From Welwitschia mirabilis (Eukaryota > Gnetophyta > Gnetopsida > Welwitschiales): a DNA stretch of 64,000 bases. The notes under the pieces were generated by a model that was not told where the DNA came from, did no database searches, and saw only the letters and a program-made list of their open reading frames with translations. Shown one piece after another: positions 47,527 through 58,440 of the stretch (position 1 is its first letter; every line of letters begins with the position of its first letter). Where the stretch lies: NCBI GenBank assembly GCA_051453625.1, contig JBOZIK010000001.1:47361463-47425462 (forward strand), written 5' to 3'. Position numbers and translations under genes: made by a program.

Positions 47527-49074
47527 ATGGGTTGGAAATGTAATCTATTTGCTAGATCATATAAAGTACCTTTACAACTCTATTCTATCTATGGGAACTG
47601 TGAAAAATCTTATAACTTACCTAATTATGTTCAAACTAACTAAACTTTAAGGGACTACCTTCAATGAAACCCAAACCATTTTAAACCCTAAAATCCTCCT
47701 GATATGAGGCAAATCTTTGGAGAATATCTTTAATGATTAGAACCTCATGAGTATATAGATCAATCTATTTGAAACCTTAAGTTTGAAAATCTTTATTCTG
47801 AATAATAAGAGTTTGATCCCATGCCTTCCACTGCCCCTCAAAACCCTTCATCTTTCTTTCTATCTTCTTCTTTCTTTTACCCTTACTTATACAATAAATA
47901 ATAACCTTATTCATCTACCTTATTATAGGAACTATTAAGAAAATTTATAGATCCTAAGCCCAATTTAATCATGATCATGAATAAACTAAGAAACATTTCT
48001 CCTCTTGAGTAATCTAGAATTTACCACTCAATAACTCTCTTCCAAATTCTTAGAAGATAACTTACAAAGTTTTTGAGAAAGTGTTATCCAAATCCATTTT
48101 AACATTTCTTTGCCTCAATCATCTTTACATATATGGAAAAAAACATTGAAGGAACCATAAAACCTAATAAATAAATCATAGAACATCTTGAACAAATCAA
48201 TCAAAACAACATGTAACATATTTAATAAATTCTCTCTTCTTTAAAACATAGTGAACCTAACAATTAACTTGAACTTAACTGACAAGGTAAAAAAAATCCT
48301 TCCACATTGTATAAACCCAATAATCTTAAAAAATTTAAAAGGAGTAATAGTAAAAACGATGATATCCAAGTCATATCCTGAAGGGATAAGGAAGAAATCA
48401 TTGAGTAAATCCATCAATATTTTTAATTTAAGAATGCACTAGAGAATAATCAATTATTTGTAAAAAGGATATACTTTTAATAGAGGATTAAATATATCAG
48501 AGAATGAGTAATCTTTAAAAAATGAGCAATCATTTAAAGAAGGATACATCTTTGAGAAAGAGAATGAGTCAATAAGGAACATCAATGAGAAAGAAAATAT
48601 TAAAAAAGAATCCTTATTTAAATTATAATCATTATCAGTTATGCAAGCATATGAGGAAGAATCCCCTAGTAATATTCATGAAGAGAATAATATTAGCAAA
48701 GATTCCATACACAATCTATTCTACGAAGAACCTTTGTCTTTTTCTTAATAACTTCATAAGTTAAATATTCACCTTTACTTTTATCTTCTAAGCAAGACCC
48801 CAGCTTTAGTTAAGAAGATAAACCTTCTTTCAATTTAGAATCATTTCTTCTTAATGAACATTCACTTTATCTAATGGTTCCTGGCTCACTTTTATCTACA
48901 TTTCAAAATGATATCTTACATGAGTTGTTGAATAAATATAAACAAGCTAAAGGATGGATTATTTCTGAATTCGAACATAAAAACTTTACTACTTGTGTTG
49001 ATGTTCTTTTTGATTTTACACTCATGCGTAAACATATACATGGATTCTCTCCTAGATTAGAACTCTTAGCATAA
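47527..49074 (+). pseudogene. E2 ORF1, homologue of E1 ORF1
   Basis: From ATG 47527 one frame can be followed, with TAA/TAG interruptions and some shifts, for about 500 codons. It aligns with E1 ORF1 end to end in order: a short Tyr/Gly segment, then TLRDYLQ (stop at one side), a Pro/Asn/Gln-rich region with EFDPMPSTAPQNP, an acidic/basic helical middle, SSKQDPSFS and LLSTFQND. Beyond that E2 has an extra 40-odd codons (LHELLNKYKQAKGWIIS, CVDVLFDFTLMRKH) absent or lost in E1. The first 15 residues differ strongly. No catalytic motif is seen; function is unknown. Confidence 0.75.
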
Positions 49075-50906
49075 ATTCAATCCATCATCCAAGCTATGCA
49101 TTTTTCACCATCTTGAGGCTTCATACATATGTCACGTTGGAATATTTCTTTTAAAGTTTTTAGATTTATTATGTTCTATTAGTTTAAATTTTTCCTTTAT
49201 AATAAATTTTCCCCTTAGATTAGATTATGAAAAAACATAACAACTTTGAAAACATCATTGCTTGATGGTCTTTCTTATTTTAAACCACTAAATCACTATC
49301 ATTTTTATAATTACTACCTTAGATATTTTTATTTAGAAAATCCCCAATTTCATCTATAACATAGAATAAGTCATTATCACCTTAAACCTCATCATCCATT
49401 CCTTCCACTTTAGCATTACCTCATAAAACTTACAAATCATTCATTATTATCATCGATCCATGAATTCTTAAGTCTTGATGATCCTTGTTAATGATATATA
49501 ATAAATAAACCATTAATAAGTGATCACATTATCATTACAAATTAGGTAGAATTTAATTTTACTTTTACTTTTTAAAAAAAAAAGGATGTTGCTTCTTTTT
49601 GAGTTATTTTGTTAAGGTTAGTATAACTTAAGATCTCAAAGTTTAAAAAATGTGGTTCAAAAAGGTTAAATCTATCCTCATATTATGTTTTATATTTTTA
49701 AGTATTTTATGGGAACAAGACTTTCCTTGATTAGGCTAATGAGTGAATGATCCCTCTTTCATGTGCATAAAAAAATATTGAATATGAGATGTAGAAATCA
49801 AAAGAAAATAAATTATCTTTTTCCCAAAATCCCATTATATTGATTAATTAAAATTGGATTTAATTAACTATATCAAGGCTATAGATGCTCATTGGTAATG
49901 TGGCTCTAATAATCCATTTATGACGTATTCAACTGCATCAGGGCTATAGATGCTCACTGTCAATGTAGCATTATCTCCTTTATAAAATAATATGCTTAAT
50001 TCTATTGGAAGAAGATGCCATAACTTTGGATGCTTAATTTGATCTAAATGCTTAAAATGAGGAATATGTATGATTGTAGAAAAGGTAAAAATTAGAAAGA
50101 AATGGTGGGATTTGGAGATACTTGTGTGAGTTCTTTCTTTAACTTGAGCACTTAAAGATTTAAGTAACCAATTTTTGGATTTTTATAGGTTTACTTAGAA
50201 GATACCTTATTGGCTTTTACATTATGATTAAATTTAGAATAAGACTTGTAAAATTTTGAATAAGTGACCATTTAACTTAGATCTTCTATCTCTGGATTTA
50301 TGACTGAAAAGTTTCCATTAGATTTTATGTTTTGTTTTTACTAATTGCATTTCTAGACATGGTATTTTATGAGAGAAAACATACAAAAGAAGCACAGCTA
50401 TGTTTATCTTAAAATGACTTGTCAATCCACACCTTAATTCATGAAACAACTCATCTTGACCATTACATAAGTTATATGATCCGATGGTTATATTTCACCC
50501 CTACATCTATTAGGAAAAAACCTTGTTTTCCTTCATTCTTTCATCACTTTCACAAGACCAACACCTTCCTAGTGCTACAGTTGAGCTTATGTCTACTATA
50601 CAGCTGTTGTTTCCACCTTGAACTGGTGTCAGTTCTTATCACAAATGGCACCATCGCCGTTTGTCTAAGTCTTGTGTCCTACTCTTACACATAGTCCTCT
50701 TTCATGTATCTTAATATTCTGCATAGCTGAAGTGCAACTTATGTTTTGTAATTTTTAGTTTTTTTGTATAGTTGCCCTAAAATATTTCTTAGAATTCTAT
50801 CTTCATTATATTTTTTTAATTTTGCTCTCACATTCATTTTCTTCATTTTTGTCATTTCTATTTATTTTTCTATTTACTTTTCTTTCTTGCTTATTTTTCT
50901 AGAAAA
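49075..50906 (+). other. E2 non-coding block with conserved segment
   Basis: About 49510-49970 matches E1 (minus) at 24361-24900. It includes a two-copy 65-base-period repeat: aaggctatagatgctcattg (49875) and agggctatagatgctcactg (49940). The remainder is AT-rich. A 91-codon frame at 50419-50694 shows no family features. Confidence 0.65.
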
Positions 50907-51935
50907 ATGGTGAAAGATAAGGTTCCTTCATTAATGATAGTATTTTTGGCTTCTTTTTGAACATGTTTCTCTTTATTACCTAGCCAGAATTAAAACTAAA
51001 GGTTGTAACTACCTACTTAAAGAAGATACTACATTACATCATCCAAAGCAAGTACTTAAATTTTATAAAAATGTAACATTTAACAACAAATACCATTGGG
51101 TAATTCTTTCACATATACAATGCACTTCATTTTCTATTTTATTAGTTGATTTTGAAGTAGTCTTAGGGGTAGAACATTTAAACCATTCCCCTTTTGCTTT
51201 AGTAAAAACTATGGAATACTATTATTATGCCTTAGATGTAGAGTATTCTTCCAATAAAGAAGATGTCCTTCCATGTAATGTTTTACATAAAAACCAACTT
51301 TCCTTATTTATATTTATCATTTATAATATGTTACCTACATCACATGTCACAAGTGCTTATAGCAACCATTTATACCTCATTAGGATAATCCACAATAATA
51401 AGCCCTTTAGCATTGTAAAATTCTTGTTTAGAATCAATATTAGCCATGTAGGTCATAAAAGTAACCTTTCCTTACCCTGCCTTCTTTTGGATATGATTCA
51501 TAACACCCTTTGCCACACTTTAGATTATGAAGGTTAGGAGAGATCATACATAGAGATAATTACCCCTCATAATATTACCTAAATTCAGAAGTGTCATAAT
51601 GTTGATTAGATCCTAGGATAGCAATAAGAATAGCAAGAAAATAGTAAGAAGAGAAGAAATCAAAGGAAGAAACTTATCATTATCCATCTCCTCTTCATTT
51701 CATTTTTCTATATGTAACTCCTTATGTATCTCCAACATCTTACCATAAAGACAAGAAACCTATTGGAGAATCCTTCCATCCTCCTCCTTTTTCCTCGTTT
51801 TCTCCTCCACCTACTCATTTTCCTTCATCATCATCTAGTGGAACATTTTTAGAATAGGTATCAAAAAAACATAAGACTTGGAGTATCAAGATATGGGAAA
51901 ATATGAAGAAAGGTCCTAGTTGTGAAGATAAGGTA
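50907..51935 (+). pseudogene. E2 ORF2, plant transposon protein-like
   Basis: A start MVKDKVPSLM precedes a frameshift. From about 50950 to 51537 a single frame of about 195 codons is free of stops, the longest such run in E2: words YLARIKTKGCNYLL, FEVVLGVEHLNH, and LPCNVLHKNQLSLFIF, then SHVGHKSNLSLPCLLLD. The late part fits the pattern I-------L-------N-----H--------LPYG-LL seen in the extra ORF of Athila/Tat-like elements. The tail, in another frame, is Pro/Ser-rich (PPPTHFPSSSSSG) with a basic end, also typical of such ORFs. Assigned on pattern only. Confidence 0.55.
51921..51933 (+). promoter_or_regulatory. E2 polypurine tract
   Basis: tgtgaagataagg directly precedes the 3' LTR start (tataaca, from an expected tg). 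Such a tract primes plus-strand DNA synthesis. Confidence 0.55.
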
Positions 51936-53433
51936 TAACAATCTTAAAATAAGCATATTTGGCTAATTTCATATACGCAAAAATATTAAATTAGTTGTTT
52001 TATCATAAAATGATGTTTTCTGTTCTATTTATCATTTTTTATGAAATTATGAAATTTCTCATAACATTTTCAGTTTTATTGCTACTATCTAGAAGACATT
52101 CTACAAATTGAAGATAATCCATTAGAAAATGTCAATACCATTGTCTAGTCATCAGCATCACTAGTCTTTTAAGGTAGAATTCTTTCATTCCTACATTCTT
52201 ACATTCTTATAAAAAATACATCACATTCCACTTATGAACTTAGTCAGATGATAATTTAGATTTAACCTTTAATTATAAGAACACATGGCAAAAATGTAAT
52301 ACAACATATCGCAATGATATGTGGTTGTAATAAGGATAACAACATGGAGGATACATGGCATAGAATCAACTAGGAGCTACATCATCATTCAAAGGATATA
52401 TCATCTCCTTCTTTTTCATAAGAAGATAAGGAATCCTTCATTAGAACTACATGGCAAATTTTGTAACCTCCTCCTTAAGTAACCACCTAATAAGTATAAT
52501 CCCTTTATGTAACCATCCACCAACCACTACATGTTAAATATTCTTAGACCTTCCCTCATTTATAAAAGGGCTTTAAGCCCTCATTATAAAGGATATCTAG
52601 TTGGATAAATGTAGTGGGAAATTTGGAGCATCAGGACGTCATAGCTTTTTAAGCACCTTCCTTGGAAGTAGACTTATTTCAGGATAATCTAAGAAGTTTA
52701 TTTTAGCTTCATCTTTCTCGATCAATGTAATGCATTTTCTGAATTAATACAATAAATAGTTATTTATTTTTTTATTTCTAGTGCACATTAACATAGTACT
52801 AGTAATCTTTAGGTGAGATTTTTTCTTATTGTCAATATTATAGTAGTTATTCATTATTTTATTTTTAGTGCACATTAACACTGTACCAGTAATCTTTAAG
52901 TGAGACTACATCATAAACTTCTATAGGACTGAGTGAGTTATCTAAAGTTAACTTTTTAGTTGTAGTCACTATTATGTTATAAATATTAAAAACAATTATA
53001 GTTGCTTTCTATATTCATAAAGGGCTATGAAAGGTCAAAGTGACTATTAAATTTACTAACACTTATGTCATGAATTAGATTATGTTACCATGCATGAGCC
53101 ATCATAACTTAATTATTTAGAATTTATATTTCAGAAACACAAGAATCATTGAAGTGAAGTTAGCTTATTAGATAAGTCAAGCTAGACCTCTGGAGTAGGT
53201 TTATCTCCCTAGTCATCAACCTTAGCTCACAAAATTATAACAAATCCTTAGGTTTTCATCAACCTTAGGTCACAAAATTATATCAAACCCTTAGGTTTTC
53301 CTTTTATTTAATTCATTATAGCATTATATTATTGTATTGCTTTTAATTAGTTTATCACAAATACCCCTATGGAAAGAAAAATACTAGTTCATTACTTAGT
53401 TTATTTTAGTTTAATTGTACTCAATAATAAACA
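51934..53433 (+). repeat. E2 3' LTR
   Basis: Direct repeat of the 5' LTR. TATA element tataaaagg at 52561, overlapped by the 13-base palindrome gggctttaagccc. A 47-base tandem duplication at 53215-53310 is absent from the 5' LTR and so arose after insertion. Confidence 0.85.
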
Positions 53434-53661
53434 CTTAACCATGAAGGTAGTGATCCTATCAATTGTTTAAGGTTCCATTAGTAGATAAAAGACTTCTTTC
53501 ATAATTGTCTAATAGTTAAAACTTATTGCTTTAATAAATGACTATATCCTTATTTTCCAAAATTGTAATTATCACTAATGAAGTAGAGTGGATGATTGGT
53601 TGATTAGCCTTTTATTATTTAAAAACTATTAATCAAAAATAAGCAAAAACACCTAAACCAA
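53434..53661 (-). pseudogene. Copia-2 gag N-terminus
   Basis: On the minus strand LQFWKIRI, then SFIKAISFN and a WT-type position followed by IMKEVFY match the copia Gag start, in which FDG-NY--WK--M---L----LW---EEG is conserved. It lies just after the primer site and is cut at 53434 by E2; gag continues at 45229. Confidence 0.7.
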
Positions 53662-53673
53662 AGCCCAATACCA
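53662..53673 (-). promoter_or_regulatory. Copia-2 primer-binding site
   Basis: On the minus strand tggtattgggct, two bases after the LTR end ...ctttaca. The first six bases match the tRNA-Met-type site tggtatcagagc; the remainder has drifted. Confidence 0.5.
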
Positions 53674-53675
53674 AT

Positions 53676-54900
53676 TGTAAAGACTGCCTATTCTAAAGAG
53701 AGGGGTGAATAGGATACCTAAGGTATTTTTTTGTAATTTGAATGTTTAACATAATATTTGTAAAACATAGGCTATCATCTAATTAAATAACAACTAGTTC
53801 CAAATTTGTTCTAATGTAATTTTATCAAATTAACAATCAATATAATAGTTAAGCACATGAAATTAACTAAACCATAAAGAGCAATGGGCAAAAGGTAATG
53901 AAAATAAGCCTATTTTTCTTTATTTTAAGTATAGCTTCCAATCATACATCTAATGAGACTTTATGGTAGTCTTGCACCAATATAAGTAGAAATTTTTTTA
54001 GTAATCATCATCCATAAAAACAAGTTGATTCATCTTATTTATTATCATAATTAAATATAGAGAGATGTTAAAATAATTTAGAGTATAGTAGGATGCAAAT
54101 AGGAGTACAACATGAATTTGACAAAAGGTGTAGATTACAAAAATAGCTAAATTATTCATACATGTATTTTTCTAGTTATCATAGGTTACATAATGAATAG
54201 TATGACTATTATAGCTTTGAAAATGATTGGTTAGCATCCTGAGATGAAGTTTCAATGGTTCCTAATAATCCATAATGGCTATTTTTCATTAGTTATTAAA
54301 GTGATAGTCGATTCCTCTATGGTGTTGGTTGACCCCTTACCTTATGTTAAGATTTTACACAAGTCTCTTTAGGCTAGGTATAAACTCCTTAACTTGATTC
54401 GATTGACTGCTTGATTTATAGTCTACCTTTATAAGCTAGGTGATCAAACCTTGTGACGTGTGAGTTGACCTCTTATTGATCGACCTCCTTATACTTACCA
54501 GTTAACTACATAATGCATTTCAACACTTTTCTTTATTATCCTATAATTGATCCATTCAAGAATGTTAGTCATCCACCTATGTAATTTATGCCAGTTCAAT
54601 TATCCTTTTACTCTGGCTTTTCTTATCTTTTGATACAGTTTCTAAGTGTCTTACAGTTTCTTCTTAACCCTTTAGCTTTTCTTTTCCTTGAGCTATTTTT
54701 GTAAAAGATCCTTTTACCTTTCTTTCATTCCTTTCTATTCCCTTTATTCTACCTTTTCTATTAGGTAATTTCCTTTTTTTGCTTCCTAAAATAGCTTATG
54801 CTTGGGGTTGTTAATTGGTTTCTATGACATTATCCTTCTCTCTCGTCCTTATGTCAAGTGGCATTTTGTTCTTGCAACATAATGGATAATACATATGCTA
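53676..54900 (-). repeat. Copia-2 5' LTR (outer end undetermined)
   Basis: The plus strand begins tgtaaagactgcctattcta followed by gagaggggtgaatagg, the reverse complement of the CCTATTCACCCC-type ending common in plant copia LTRs. Between 54290 and 54560 words such as ggttgaccccttac, gttgacctctta and gatcgacctcctta repeat. Without a second copy the outer boundary cannot be set. Confidence 0.6.
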
Positions 54901-55149
54901 ACCTAATGACATTCTAACTTACCAATGTATTAACTTAAATTTTTTGAAAACTAATATTAAATAAATAATTAAAGGACATAGCTCTAGGCATAAAAGCATT
55001 CTATTATCAATGAAAATTTACATCATCATTTTTACTCATTATTTTTCCCCAAGTTTAAGATTTTGTTAGTTGCTTAACAAAGTAAAAAAATATGTACAAA
55101 AGGAAAATGAAACAAATTTATTTCTTTTCTTTTGTCCTTTCGAAAATAA
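54901..55149. other. AT-rich DNA, no gene seen
   Basis: No frame or repeat of note on either strand. Confidence 0.4.
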
Positions 55150-55600
55150 AAGGTTACACTTTTTTTTAATTCTAATTCTGCCAACTATCTATCCAATTGG
55201 GCTAATTCCTCTCTTCTTCCAAGGAAGCTAAAATCTTTCTTTGCTATTACTATAGAGTATGATCATTCAGGTTTATTGTTTCTACGTTTAATGGTTCCTG
55301 AGTTTTCTGGCTCTTTGTTATTACCTTTCTTCCTTGGCCTCTTCCCTTTGAAGGAGCTCTTGGCTACTTTAGTTCATCTCTTTTTCTTTTTAAAGTAAAA
55401 GAGGTCCTCTATTTAATACCTAGAGGTTAGTTTAATGATTTTATCATTAATTCCATTCTCAAGCCTTCTTTAGATATTTGCCTAATTAGAATCATATAAA
55501 CCTTTAGAGCATCACTCTTTTATAATTTAGAAAAAATATCTATAAAGATGCCTCTAAGTAAAGTCATATTTTAAACAATTTATTTAGTAGGGAACATAAT
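55150..55600 (-). pseudogene. Decayed coding stretch, unrecognised
   Basis: The minus strand gives GIFIDIFSKL and MILIRQISKEGLRMELMIK (about 55590-55440), then after a shift a lysine-rich run with SSFKGKRPRKKGNN and FLGRREELAQLD. Stops are few and mostly TAG. It resembles a retroelement gag or accessory protein in composition but no family motif is present. Confidence 0.35.
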
Positions 55601-55744
55601 TGCTATAGATTTTGAAAGGATACTATAAAAAACTTCACATTTATTTCACATTCCTTTATTATTTTACAAAATTTATATAGTATTTTATTTAGAAAGTGTT
55701 GAGACTCCCTTGTAGATATTTGACTTTTCTTTTTCATAAATCCT

Positions 55745-56600
55745 ATTTTTAAAAGTTAAAGCTCCCTTTTGCAAAATCAATTATTTGAATACATCTAAGG
55801 AATTGAAGACCTCTTAAGTGAAGACATCTGGAAAAGTGAATATGTCTCAAATGTACTAAGATGAAATAGGTAATAGAGTTAATTTGATTTTTGATTAATA
55901 TCTTACATTTTAAGTGAGTTATGAACTTATACATCGAATCATGATCACAAAGGTCCATAGGTACTACAAATGCATTCATCAAAATCTGGGTAAGTTGACT
56001 TAATACGTGTACATAAGTGAAGACGTCTAGAGTAAAGGCATCTACAAAATTCAAGACATCTTGAACCAAAGCTCACATTGATTAAAAGCAAAGTTACGTG
56101 CTTGAAGCATAAACATTGACTATCCATTACATGTTGGTTACAAAATTAAATGACTACTTTTCAAGCTAAAATGGCTAGATATTCTTTAACCTTATAAAGC
56201 ATTAATATTACAAAATAAAGGATAACTCTTGTCACTTCCTAGAATCAATTAAATATACATATCTTTAAAAGCATGAGTTAAGAAAACCTCTCATGAAGAA
56301 ATTAAAGGATCCATTGGCAAGGAGATAATATTATTTTTATCTCTTGAATTTGGATCTTTATTGTTTCATTCTTCATTCATACTTGTGACAACAATAACTT
56401 CAAGAAGCTCAAATCTTCATTAAAGAAATATCTTCAGGCTTGTTTTATTACCCTCCATGTGTAGATGTAGCTAGGTTAGGAAACCACATTATTTGGTAAG
56501 GTTTTTTATTATTCTTTTTATTCTTGTTAAGTTTAATTTTTGTTTGATGAAACTCATTCACTCCTCCTCTCTAAGTTCTCTGAGTTCAAGCAATGCTCAA
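55745..56600 (+). repeat. Probable copia-type LTR end, plus orientation
   Basis: Ends with attcactcctcctctctaag, similar to the ATTCACCCCC-type end of copia LTRs, after a ggaaaccacattatttgg segment. Between 55810 and 56070 the motif gaagacatct / gaagacgtct recurs about four times. Following bases (agcttatagagc, 56602-56613) weakly resemble a tRNA-Met primer site. No second copy is present; minus-strand frames at 55749-56127 are not called. Confidence 0.35.
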
Positions 56601-56613
56601 TAGCTTATAGAGC

Positions 56614-56951
56614 TTGATCATGTTAAGAAAAACATAAATGAATATATCATAATTATATATACCATTAAAAAATAATAAATAAATTAAACCTTTATCTACT
56701 TTATATTAACTAAATAATCAATTATAAAATCCCCCCCATGCTTTCTAATTATAACCCCTATTAATAACTTATGAGTCTAATATAATAAATTTCTTTTTAA
56801 GTGAGGAAGAGAATTTAACTTAATTATTTAGTTAAAATTAATTACCTAATGATTATGATATAATATTTATTTAGAGCAGATTAAATTAAACTTCTAATAT
56901 AATATTTATCTTATTATCAATCAAATCTAATGTTATTTTTTGCTCCTTCTA
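56614..56951. other. AT-rich segment before G2 gag
   Basis: No gene. A tttatttagagcaga stretch at 56866-56880 could be a decayed tRNA-Met primer site of G2, but no LTR matching the 3' LTR precedes it. Confidence 0.35.
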
Positions 56952-58030
56952 GATGGCTCGCCATCGTCAACTAAGTGTTAAGGCTAATTTACATCAAGAT
57001 AACTCAAGAACTAATCAATAACACAATGATGGAAATCAATCTCCGATCGCTCTTAATCTAGAAGCATCAATGAGTGCATTTATGTAATTTCTATCACAAA
57101 TAGTAAACCAAGATCAAACCCTACTAATGAACAATGGTATCAATCAACATAATAAGAATGTGGGTATAAGAAAGTTAATTCAAACATTTATTAAGTTAAA
57201 CCCATCAAACTTTANNNNNNNNNNNNNNNNNNNNNNNNNNNNNNNNNNNNNNNNNNNNNNNNNNNNNNNNNNNNNNNNNNNNNTATGATGAATATGTAAA
57301 GTCTTCTTTAGTTATCTACAGGCTGAATGGAGAGGCTAACTTATGGTGGAAAACATAGATGGTAAAAATAGGTGAGGTTGAACTTTCATTGAGAAATTTT
57401 AAGCATATATTTAAGGAAAAGTATATTACTAAGTTCTACATTCACCAAAAGGTTATTGAATTCTACAATCTCAAGCATGCTCATAATGTAACCATAGTTT
57501 CTCATAAATGTAAATTTGTTGAACTATTAAGATATGTAGGACATATGCATCTTGATGAAGAATCCAAAGCAAATATTTTCATTAATAATCTTCTTCCTTT
57601 TATTGCTGCTAAGGTATTTATGTCTCAACCTAGAACTTTATCTGAAGCTAGAGAGAGCAAAAATAGTAGAGTCAAACTAGCAAAAACAATAAGAAAATAA
57701 GAAATGAATTCGTCCTAAGGATTCTAGTTTTAAGAAAAATCAACCACATGTGTCTCATCACAATAAGAATTGAATTTCAATAGGAGTAATGTTTCTAGTA
57801 ATAACAGCAAAAATAGGAATTTCAACCAAAATAACCATGCATCATTCAATAGGAATTGGAATGTTCTCAATCAGAGTTATGTAAGTAATCAACCATAAAG
57901 ATCTAATTTTAGGTAAAATGCTAGTTACCATCATTATCAAGGTTAGTTTAATAATGGCTTTCAATGGTTCAATTATAAAGGAAACCTAAAGGTTAAAAAA
58001 TGTCCATTACTTACTAAGAGCTAGCCTAGA
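56952..58030 (+). pseudogene. G2 gag
   Basis: Starts MARHRQLSVKANLHQ. After a gap, YDEYVKSSLVIYRLNGEANLWW-type sequence and a 113-codon frame (57359-57700) follow the chromovirus Gag pattern: WW at the capsid helix, then F---FKEKY, EF-NL, V--H--KF-EL and F---L---I. The knuckle region near 57930 has lost cysteines but ends VKKCPLLTK, the position of the last cysteine. Stops TAA/TAG replace likely CAA/CAG codons. Confidence 0.85.
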
Positions 58031-58135
58031 TAATAATTAGAAAATCCTTAAGGATCACATATTATTCAGCAATCAATTATATAACTTCAAGTAGCAATAG
58101 ATAATCAAGAAATATAAGCTTTACTTAATAATACA

Positions 58136-58440
58136 AAAATAATTATTATACTTGATTGTGAAGCAACTCATTACTTTGTATCCCCTAGAGTTATTGTAAG
58201 AGAAAAAGTATGTTATACTCTAATTAAGGGATGTATAAAGCTTGAAAATGGATCCATAACTAAGGTTAATCATCAAGTTTAAAATTGTACGTTATCTATA
58301 AGTAAGGGAGATTTTCAGATTCAACCGACTGTTATCAGTTTAGAAAAATATGATGTTGTTTTGGGCATAAATTAGTTGATGCAAAATAAGGCAGTTATAA
58401 ATTATGATAAATGCCAAGTGGAGATGATAAATTATGGATA
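58136..58440 (+). pseudogene. G2 aspartic protease
   Basis: LDCEATHYFVSPRVIV corresponds to the D-GATHSFI active-site segment; aspartate is kept but the next two positions have changed. Later, LEKYDVVLGIN matches the YDVILGMDWL segment, and NYDKCQVEM the end of the domain. Two TAA/TAG stops interrupt it. Confidence 0.85.

Larger units (their letters stand above)
45230..53433 (+). mobile_element. E2: non-autonomous gypsy-type LTR element
   Basis: LTRs 45230-46697 and 51934-53433 flank 5.2 kb with a tRNA-Asp-type primer site and a purine-rich tract before the 3' LTR. Inside are ORF1 (47527-49074), homologous to E1 ORF1, a conserved non-coding block, and ORF2 (50907-51935), which resembles the post-pol ORF type. 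No RT, RNase H or integrase is visible. The element sits inside the gag gene of copia-2: gag resumes on both sides. No clear target-site duplication. Confidence 0.85.

Noticed and set aside
50419-50694. 91-codon frame between E2 ORF1 and ORF2
   Set aside because: No similarity to ORF families of these elements, and no homologue in E1.
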